Shown piece by piece: positions 1 through 6,710 of a stretch of 9,053 nucleotides of DNA. The stretch is from JBEIUO01 sp964549785. Its GTDB lineage: Bacteria; Planctomycetota; Phycisphaerae; Phycisphaerales; UBA1924. Below the pieces are notes generated by a model. It had not been told where the DNA came from, did no database searches, and worked only from the letters and a program-made list of their open reading frames with translations. A program made the position numbers and the translations under genes. The first letter of the stretch is position 1; every line of letters starts with the position of its first letter. The DNA is taken from contig CAZJXA010000136.1 in NCBI GenBank assembly GCA_964549785.1, positions 1-9,053 of the forward strand, read 5' to 3'.

Positions 1-1475
<1,475 letters not shown>

Positions 1476-1658
1476 GGGCGTTGGGTGCTCGCTGCGAAGG
1501 GAAGGTCCGAAAGGGCGCAAACTAGGGCGAGCATAGGTCCGGCCCTTCGAACCGCCCGAGGCGGCGGGAATGCATCGCCGGGACCGCGAGAAGGGATCCG
1601 TCGTTTCGGTTTGAGGAGAACGTTACCGGCAACCCTGCGTCAACCCTCGCCGCTGGCG

Positions 1659-2093
1659 TCACCCGAGCAGCCACCGCCGCAGGAGGAGAAATATGGCTAC
1701 TCCTATGGCTGCCGCGAGCACCGCCGGCTGCCATACACCGATGTTCCTTTTCGCGCCGGCCTCGGGCAATCGGTGCGTGTCGGGGGAGAGACCGCCGAGT
1801 CGTGAATCGTGCTGGACCATCGCGATGACCAGATTGGCGTCAAAGGGAGTCAGCCCGCCGCGGCAGGCCCCTGCCACCAACCTCCTGCGGCGTTCCGGCG
1901 TCAGGATGGCGGCCGGTCCACCTTGCAGTTGGGTGGAAACCAGCAACGCGAAGCCTTCCCGGGCCGCCGCGACGGATGATTCGTGGTTTTCGGCCCCGAT
2001 CCGGGCAGAACGTGCCGGATCCGGCAATTCTTTGGCACCCGCTCCGATCCGGAGGGTCGGCGGGTACGAAAGAGAATTGTGGACACGGGTCAC
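1659..2093 (-). CDS. Small protein with C-terminal membrane anchor, unknown function
   Basis: I do not recognise a named family. The frame ends with TGA at 1659 and reads a soluble region rich in Ala, Arg and Gly, including LTPERRRRLVAGACRGGL and FDANLVIAMVQHDSRLGG, then a polar linker. It finishes with one hydrophobic helix (WQPAVLAAAIGVAIFLLL) followed by RRWLLG. This looks like a tail-anchored protein with its soluble part in the cytoplasm, judging by the positive charges. The start is uncertain: the frame is open back to a TTG at 2132, with GTG codons at 2096 and 2093 and a TTG at 2027. Codons upstream of about 2030 look less coding-like, so the protein may be only about 122 residues. It is transcribed toward carB with a 183-bp gap and may or may not share its transcript. 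Coding status is inferred from composition, the anchor and the absence of a better frame. Confidence 0.62.
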   Translation of the reverse strand: MTRVHNSLSYPPTLRIGAGAKELPDPARSARIGAENHESSVAAAREGFALLVSTQLQGGPAAILTPERRRRLVAGACRGGLTPFDANLVIAMVQHDSRLGGLSPDTHRLPEAGAKRNIGVWQPAVLAAAIGVAIFLLLRRWLLG

Positions 2094-2096
2094 CAC

Positions 2097-2242
2097 GATA
2101 CAACATACGCCCGCGCCGACGATTTGCCACAAATTTCGGATTTTTCATGAGCAGCGATTCGGTTTTATCGTTAGAGTGACGACGTTGGGGGGTCGCTCCC
2201 GCTTGAAACCCCACTTTGGCCACCGCTCTATCCTCACACCCC
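2097..2242. promoter_or_regulatory. Divergent intergenic region, probable promoters on both strands
   Basis: This stretch lies between the divergently read anchored protein and the BtpA/hut unit and should hold both promoters. It is locally richer in A and T than its surroundings (2120-2175). On the plus strand TTGCCA at 2124-2129 resembles a -35 box, but no good -10 box follows at 16-18 bp. TTTTCA and TTATCG, 17 bp apart at about 2142-2170, form a second weak pair. I cannot assign a transcription start, and I see no clear operator palindrome. Confidence 0.3.
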
Positions 2243-2791
2243 GTGCCCGCCCCCACTCCCGCTCCAGAGTCACGGTCGCCGGGGGCGGCGGAGCCTGTGA
2301 TTATCGGCCCTGATATCGCGACCATGTCGTGTGCTTCCCCTCTCGACGCCGTTGCGACGCTCGCGAAGATCCGACTGCATTCGCGGCGGGGAAAACTGCC
2401 GAACTTTGCGGAAGTGCCCGGCGCGGCACGGTCGTTCCGAATTGCGGCGTTCGGGCACCCCTTCGACCATGTCCTGACGGGCGTGGTCACGCCCAGCGCG
2501 ACCGGGTCTTTGATCGCCTTCTCACTCCGGATGGCCCGGCGGGTGCCGCTGATCATGGGGGCGATTGTGCTGGTGACGATCTGGCCCGGGGTCTGGCTCA
2601 CGGATTCGATGCTGACGACGTATTTCAGCGGCTACGAGTTCGCAACGTGGATGTGGTATATCCCCGTCACGGTGCTGCCGATCCCGTTCATGTGGCGGAC
2701 TTGGCACACCCGCTCGGTGCGCGAAGCGACGGAGCACGCCGCAGAGTCGATCGCGGAAATCGCGGCGTGTCTGCATCAATCCGCCCCGTGA
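2243..2791 (+). CDS. Two-helix membrane protein heading the BtpA/hut unit, unknown function
   Basis: I recognise no named family. The product begins with a Pro/Ala-rich tail, followed by a soluble stretch (LDAVATLAKIRLHSRRGKLP, then FGHPFDHVLTG). Two hydrophobic segments come next: RVPLIMGAIVLVTIWPGVWL and, after a short loop containing MLTTYFSGYEFATW, MWYIPVTVLPIPFMW. The C-terminus is a short polar helix rich in Glu and Ala (REATEHAAESIAEIAACLHQ). The frame can start at TTG 2216, GTG 2243, GTG 2297 (preceded by GGAG at short spacing) or ATG 2324; none has decisive support and the GTG at 2243 is a compromise. Its TGA overlaps a GTG that could start the BtpA gene, which suggests cotranscription and coupling. 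It may anchor or accompany the downstream enzymes, but nothing in the sequence shows that directly. Confidence 0.65.
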   Translation: MPAPTPAPESRSPGAAEPVIIGPDIATMSCASPLDAVATLAKIRLHSRRGKLPNFAEVPGAARSFRIAAFGHPFDHVLTGVVTPSATGSLIAFSLRMARRVPLIMGAIVLVTIWPGVWLTDSMLTTYFSGYEFATWMWYIPVTVLPIPFMWRTWHTRSVREATEHAAESIAEIAACLHQSAP

Positions 2792-2832
2792 AGCACGTGT
2801 CGTATTCACCGCCGACCGTACCCTCAGGCCCT

Positions 2833-3651
2833 ATGACGCCCCCGATTTTCAGACCACGCTCGTTGATCGGGATGGTTCATGTGGATGCGCTCCCGGGCGC
2901 TCCCGCCAGCCGCCGGACCATCCGGCAGATCGCGGCGAACGCGGCGGTGGAGGCGGCGATCCTTTCGAGAGCGGGGTTCGACGGCTGCATCGTCGAGAAC
3001 ATGCACGACCGGCCGTACATCAACGGGCCGCACCCGGCCGCGACGGTGGCGGCGATGACGACCTGCACGCACGCGGTGCGGGCGGCGGCGCCCGATCTCA
3101 TCTGCGGCGTTCAGGTGCTGAGCTTCGGGCACCTCGAGGCGCTCGCGGTCGCCTTGGCCACCGACTCGGCGTTCATACGGGTCGAGAACTTTGTGTACGC
3201 GCACGTCGCGGACGAAGGGCTGATACCGACCGCCGCGGCGGGCGAACTTCTGCGGATGCGGCGGAACTGGGGGGCGGAGAGTGTGCGCCTGATGTGCGAC
3301 ATCAAGAAGAAGCACGCGTCGCACACCCTGACCGGTGATCTTTCGATCGTGGATGCTTCGCACGCCGCGGAGTTTTTCGGGGCCGACGGATTGATCGTCA
3401 CGGGTTCGTTCACCGGGTCGCCGGTCGCGCCCTCGGACCTTACGGCGACACGGGCGGCGTCGCGATTGCCGGTGTGGGTGGGCTCGGGGGCGGACCCGTC
3501 GCAACTGGAGTTCCTGCTTTCGCTGGCCGATGCGGTGATTGTCGGCTCGTACATCAAGGAGACCGGCGCGTGGGATGGTCTGATCGATGCGCGACGCTGC
3601 GAGCAGATGGTGGAGGCACGGGACGCCGTGCGGGGCCGGGTTCCGGCATGA
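2833..3651 (+). CDS. BtpA/SgcQ-family TIM-barrel protein
   Basis: The 272-residue product has the length and motifs of the BtpA family, named for a cyanobacterial protein needed for stable photosystem I; a relative, SgcQ, occurs in E. coli. Visible family blocks are IGMVHVDALPGAP (residues 12-24), AGFDGCIVENMHDRPY (47-62), CGVQVLSF (91-98), FIRVENFVYAHVADEGLI (114-131), DIKKKHASH (156-164), GADGLIVTGSFTG (183-195) and WVGSGADPSQLEFLLSLADA, followed by VIVGSYIKETGAW (215-247). The C-terminal blocks resemble phosphate-binding ends of TIM barrels. I chose the ATG at 2833 because it puts the first conserved strand near the N-terminus. A GTG at 2788 overlapping the previous stop would add 15 residues and match the overlap style of the unit. 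Its stop overlaps the hutG start (ATGA). The biochemical activity is not established for this family. Its place between a membrane protein and two histidine-catabolism genes suggests a role unrelated to photosynthesis. Confidence 0.9.
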   Translation: MTPPIFRPRSLIGMVHVDALPGAPASRRTIRQIAANAAVEAAILSRAGFDGCIVENMHDRPYINGPHPAATVAAMTTCTHAVRAAAPDLICGVQVLSFGHLEALAVALATDSAFIRVENFVYAHVADEGLIPTAAAGELLRMRRNWGAESVRLMCDIKKKHASHTLTGDLSIVDASHAAEFFGADGLIVTGSFTGSPVAPSDLTATRAASRLPVWVGSGADPSQLEFLLSLADAVIVGSYIKETGAWDGLIDARRCEQMVEARDAVRGRVPA

Positions 3652-4580
3652 GCGCCGGAACCCTTCCGCGAGCGATTCCGTGCACGGGTGCGCCGCGTTG
3701 GCCCGAGGGAATAAGTCCGGGACGGTTTGCATCGACGATCCGGACGGATACTCCGAACGATTGCCGCATCGGGCTGCTGGGGCTCGCGGACGATGTCGGG
3801 GTTCGCCTGAACGCCGGGCGACCGGGGGCGGCTGGTGGCCCGGTTGCGTTTCGCGCTGCGCTCGCCCGCTACGCAACGGCCGAGCCGCACGGCTTTCGCT
3901 GGCCCCGGGTCTTTGATGGCGGAAACATCGAACCTGCGGAAGGAGACACGGAGTCGGCGCTGCAAGAAACGCATCGGCGCGTGGGGATCGCGACCACGGC
4001 GATATTGGATGCGGGACTCTTTCCGGTCGCGGTGGGAGGCGGGCACGACTTGACGTACCCGTTCGCCAAGGCCGTGTTCGAGCATTCCGCCACTGGTTCG
4101 GCCCGTCGGGAAGTGGTCTATTTTGACGCCCACTTGGATGTGCGGGAAGGAGCGGGTTCGGGGATGGCGTTTCGCCGTCTGGTCGAGGACTGCGGCGTCA
4201 GCAGGCTGCACCTCATCGGGGCCGACCCGTTCGCGAATTCGGCGGAACACGTCGCGTGGTTCATGGCTCATGGCGGAGGCTTCGTTGAGCGTCCGCCGCA
4301 AACGGAGGATGGCGCAGCGCGGGTGGTGTCGTTTGACCTTGATTGCCTGGATGGGGCCGTGGCGCCCGGCGTGAGCGCGATCAACCCGGCCGGGCTGTCG
4401 ATGATGCAGATTGAGCCGATGGTGAGGTCATTGGGCGCAAGCCCGTCGGTGCGATCGTTCGACATCATGGAACTCTGCCCGCCGCACGACGACCAGTCGG
4501 CGGTAGGCGGAAGGACGGGCCGAATCGCGGCGCGGCTTTTCCTGACCTTTCTGCGCGGGTTCTCGGAGCGGACCCAGTGA
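3648..4580 (+). CDS. hutG: Formimidoylglutamase, arginase/ureohydrolase family
   Basis: Likely EC 3.5.3.8: hydrolysis of N-formimidoyl-L-glutamate to L-glutamate and formamide, the last step of one branch of histidine degradation, cytoplasmic and dimanganese-dependent. The 310-residue length fits. The binuclear-metal ligands of the ureohydrolase fold are all present: GGGHD with H133, DAHLD with D160, H162 and D164, and SFDLDCLD with D230 and D232. The N-terminal block ADDVGVRLNAGRPGAAGGP (from residue 47) and the APGVSA block after the last metal motif are typical of HutG rather than of arginase or agmatinase. SFDIMELCPPHD near the C-terminus is the usual closing motif. The ATG overlaps the BtpA stop by 4 nt (ATGA), and its own stop overlaps the hutI GTG (GTGA), so translation is probably coupled. 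The hutI neighbour strongly supports the substrate assignment. Confidence 0.92.
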   Translation: MSAGTLPRAIPCTGAPRWPEGISPGRFASTIRTDTPNDCRIGLLGLADDVGVRLNAGRPGAAGGPVAFRAALARYATAEPHGFRWPRVFDGGNIEPAEGDTESALQETHRRVGIATTAILDAGLFPVAVGGGHDLTYPFAKAVFEHSATGSARREVVYFDAHLDVREGAGSGMAFRRLVEDCGVSRLHLIGADPFANSAEHVAWFMAHGGGFVERPPQTEDGAARVVSFDLDCLDGAVAPGVSAINPAGLSMMQIEPMVRSLGASPSVRSFDIMELCPPHDDQSAVGGRTGRIAARLFLTFLRGFSERTQ

Positions 4581-5812
4581 TCGACGCCGCGACGTTGGTC
4601 ATCACGGGTGCGCGGGCCATCACCTTGGCCGGCCCGCCGGGTCTTCGTCGCGGCGGAGACATGTCGGCGCTGGGGATTCGGGCCTGTGCGGATATTTTCA
4701 TCGCGGGCGACCGCGTTGTGGGCGTGGAGCCGGCCGACGCGATCGCGGTGCCCCGGTCGGCCCGGGTGGTCGAGGCGGGTGGGCGGGTGGTAATGCCCGG
4801 GTTCATCGACTGCCACACGCACGCGTGCTTCGCGGGAAGCCGAATCGATGAATGGGAACTGAAACTGCGCGGGGTTCCGTATCTTGACATCCTGCGGGCG
4901 GGCGGCGGGATCATGTCCACCGTACGGGCCACGAGAGAATGCCCCGCTGCTGAACTCGCGCGATTGACGCGGAACCGGCTGGAGGCGATGCTGGCGGCCG
5001 GCTCGACGACGATCGAAGTGAAGAGCGGGTACGGGCTTTCTGCCGAGGGTGAGTTGCACATGCTCCGCACGATCGTCGCGGCAGCATCCGGGCCTGGAAG
5101 GGCGGTGCCGGACGTGGTGTTAACCGCGCTGCTGGGCCACGCGATCGAGGGTGAACACAAGGAGTTTGTCGGCGCAACCGTGGAGCGCACGCTGTCAGCG
5201 GTGTCTTCGGAGTTTCCGGGCATACCCGTGGATGCGTTCTGCGAGGTGGGTTCGTGGGCCGTCGAGGACGTGATCGCGCTGTTTCGAGCCGCCGCCCTGC
5301 GCGGCCATCCGCTGCGGCTGCACGCCGATCAATTCAACAGTCTCGGGGGGCTTGGGGCGGCGGTTGAATTAAACGCCCGAACCGTGGACCACTTGGAAGC
5401 GTCGTCGGACCAAGACCTGTGCCGACTTGCGCATTCCGGCACCATCGCCGTCGGGCTCCCGATCTGCGGCTTCCACCTCGACGGCCGCTACGCAAAACTC
5501 CGGACGGTGATTGATGCCGGCGGCGCGGTCGCCATCGCGAGCAACTTCAACCCCGGCTCTGCACCCTCGTGGTCAATCCCATTCGCGATGGCGCTGGCCG
5601 CGCGGCACTGCGGGCTGTCACCGGCGGAGGCGATTTGCGGGGTGACCGTCAATGCCGCAGCGGCGCTTGGCTTGGGTGACCGCGGGCGGATCGAGTCCGG
5701 GCTGCGGGCCGACCTTGTTGTCCTGAACGAAACCGACGAACGGAGTTTGGTGTACGCCTTCGCGAACGACTCGGTCGCGCACGTGGTGGCGGCGGGCCGT
5801 CTCATCCGATGA
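4577..5812 (+). CDS. hutI: Imidazolonepropionase (amidohydrolase superfamily)
   Basis: Likely EC 3.5.2.7: it opens the ring of 4-imidazolone-5-propanoate to give N-formimidoyl-L-glutamate, the substrate of the adjacent hutG. At 411 residues it has the usual length. PGFIDCHTHACFAG carries metal ligands H80 and H82. RAGGGIMSTVRATRE (107-121), VKSGYGLSAEGELH (148-161), LHADQFNSLGGLGA with ligand H249, and VDHLEA (270-275) follow in family order. The C-terminal SPAEAICGVTVNAAAALGL block is typical of amidohydrolases. The oddity is ASNFNPGS at 321-328: the family normally has an acidic residue where N323 stands, and that Asp binds the metal and acts in catalysis. The GTG start overlaps the hutG stop by 4 nt and has GGAG 8 nt upstream, which supports it. 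A related divergent amidohydrolase is possible, but the hutG coupling favours HutI. Confidence 0.9.
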   Translation: MIDAATLVITGARAITLAGPPGLRRGGDMSALGIRACADIFIAGDRVVGVEPADAIAVPRSARVVEAGGRVVMPGFIDCHTHACFAGSRIDEWELKLRGVPYLDILRAGGGIMSTVRATRECPAAELARLTRNRLEAMLAAGSTTIEVKSGYGLSAEGELHMLRTIVAAASGPGRAVPDVVLTALLGHAIEGEHKEFVGATVERTLSAVSSEFPGIPVDAFCEVGSWAVEDVIALFRAAALRGHPLRLHADQFNSLGGLGAAVELNARTVDHLEASSDQDLCRLAHSGTIAVGLPICGFHLDGRYAKLRTVIDAGGAVAIASNFNPGSAPSWSIPFAMALAARHCGLSPAEAICGVTVNAAAALGLGDRGRIESGLRADLVVLNETDERSLVYAFANDSVAHVVAAGRLIR

Positions 5813-5828
5813 CGTGAACGAGTCTCCC

Positions 5829-6458
5829 TTACGCCTCGATAGCGTCGTGTGGGCGACGAATTCCGCATTCGAAGGCGCGGATCGCGCAGTGGCCCGCGGC
5901 GGAAATGAGCACGCAGAGGAGGATGAAGAAGAACGACGCGGTGGCAAACCCGGCCCATCCTGGCATGTCAAGGACCGCCCTGCGAACCCCGCCGATACTG
6001 AGCACGCCGACGAGGACGGCGAGGCCGACACCCGCGATCGCGGACTTCAGCAGGTAACCCCGGGAACGCGCATCCCGGTGCACGACGTCCGCTGCGCCAA
6101 TGAGGCACAGCAGTGCGCCCGCGCCGACCCGCGTCGCGAGCCACGTCAGCACGATGACACCGGCCTGCGGCATCGCGATCGGAACATTGCGGACGGCCAG
6201 CCAACTCAGAAAGGTGGAGGCGGCGATCGATCCGCCCAGGCACGCCAACCCCAAGCCTGGCGAACCGACGGGCCGACGCCAAAGCCACAGGAGACCGATC
6301 ACGCATGCGGAAGCCACAACGACCTCGAACCCGAACAATATCCAAATGGGTTTGGAGGCGATGAGCCACGCGCCGACGCCGCCGACCACGGCTGTCAGCA
6401 GGATCGCGACGAGAACGCCGACGGCCAGTCGTCGTCCGTGCACAAGGGAATCGATCAT
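5829..6458 (-). CDS. Six-helix integral membrane protein, unknown function
   Basis: I recognise no family. From the ATG at 6458 the product is 209 residues with about six hydrophobic segments: near residues 10-32 (LAVGVLVAILLTAVVGGVGA), 38-59 (WILFGFEVVVASACVIGLLW), 66-90, 95-120, 135-155 and 167-190 (FATASFFFILLCVLISAAG). It ends in a short Arg/His/Asp-rich tail. No catalytic or transporter signature is apparent. I chose ATG 6458 because a purine-rich AAAGAGA lies just upstream at normal spacing and the residues before it look non-coding; an in-frame ATG at 6488 is the alternative. The gene runs tail-to-tail with hutI, with 16 bp between the stops, and is divergent from fliD across a 252-bp region holding a TATAAT hexamer on its own strand. 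Membrane location is well supported by the sequence; any role is unknown. Confidence 0.78.
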   Translation of the reverse strand: MIDSLVHGRRLAVGVLVAILLTAVVGGVGAWLIASKPIWILFGFEVVVASACVIGLLWLWRRPVGSPGLGLACLGGSIAASTFLSWLAVRNVPIAMPQAGVIVLTWLATRVGAGALLCLIGAADVVHRDARSRGYLLKSAIAGVGLAVLVGVLSIGGVRRAVLDMPGWAGFATASFFFILLCVLISAAGHCAIRAFECGIRRPHDAIEA

Positions 6459-6568
6459 GAGTTCTCTTTCGACATGTTCGGCGTGCATCGACACTCTTAC
6501 CGGGCGGCGGTGCAACAACCGGAATCACGGACGTTCGGACGGTGTTTGGATGGATACGTCAAGGTTGC

Positions 6569-6637
6569 TGGCGGAAACAGTCGATTATAAAGAGTTGCAG
6601 CCGCTCGCGCGGGGTTGCAAACGTTCTGTTTCCGCCA
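6569..6637. repeat. Perfect 12-bp inverted repeat, arms 45 bp apart
   Basis: TGGCGGAAACAG at 6569-6580 is the exact reverse complement of CTGTTTCCGCCA at 6626-6637. The 45-bp interior holds the TATAAT/TATAAA site and two GTTGCA copies (6594 and 6614, 20 bp apart). The arms could be paired operator sites for a repressor that loops across the promoter, a long RNA stem if transcribed, or ends of a tiny relic element. No flanking target-site duplication is visible, which argues against the last. Confidence 0.8.
6584..6589 (-). promoter_or_regulatory. Candidate -10 box (TATAAT) for the membrane-protein gene
   Basis: A perfect TATAAT reads on the minus strand, 126 bp before the ATG at 6458, in an otherwise GC-rich region. 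No good -35 hexamer sits 16-18 bp upstream. The same AT-rich spot gives TATAAA on the plus strand (6586-6591), with only a weak GTTGCT 16 bp before it, so the site could serve fliD as well or instead. It lies inside the 12-bp inverted repeat at 6569-6637. Confidence 0.35.
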
Positions 6638-6653
6638 CGCCCGTACGAACCTG

Positions 6654-6669
6654 CGAACGCCAACGTTCG
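6654..6669. repeat. Small palindrome before fliD (CGAACG-CCAA-CGTTCG)
   Basis: A 6-bp perfect inverted repeat with a 4-nt loop lies about 40 bp upstream of the fliD ATG. It could be a protein-binding site or a weak hairpin in the fliD leader. No U-tract follows, so it is not a typical terminator. Another CGTTCG lies at 6532-6537. Confidence 0.5.
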
Positions 6670-6710
6670 ATTCTTCGGATTTGTTTGGACCACACCAGAG
6701 CAACACCCTC

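Noticed and set aside
1476..1658. carB promoter: TTGACG with TTCTCC at 17 bp, and TATGCT (1530-1535) on the minus strand
   Set aside because: Each has only one acceptable box. The evidence is too weak to annotate a promoter, though one must lie here or further upstream.
1693..2313. Plus-strand frame of 206 codons across the divergent region
   Set aside because: It overlaps both the anchored-protein gene and the start of the next unit, and its composition is less protein-like than the minus-strand frame with its clear C-terminal helix.
2824..4301. Two long minus-strand frames (350 and 396 codons) opposite the BtpA and hutG genes
   Set aside because: Their Arg/Pro/Ser-rich products have no domain character, while the plus strand carries motif-complete BtpA and HutG proteins.
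4268..5223. Minus-strand frames of 263 and 252 codons opposite hutI
   Set aside because: Shadow frames of hutG/hutI with biased composition and no recognisable motif.
5814..6590. Plus-strand frame of 258 codons
   Set aside because: Antisense to a convincing multi-helix membrane protein; the product is a polar, biased sequence.
6569..6637. Inverted repeat as a miniature transposable element
   Set aside because: The arms are only 12 bp, total length is 69 bp and no flanking direct repeats are visible; a regulatory or RNA role fits better.
6459..6710. Sigma-28 or sigma-54 promoter expected before a flagellar gene
   Set aside because: TAAA-type and TTGCA-type sequences occur, but none has the correct partner box at the required spacing.
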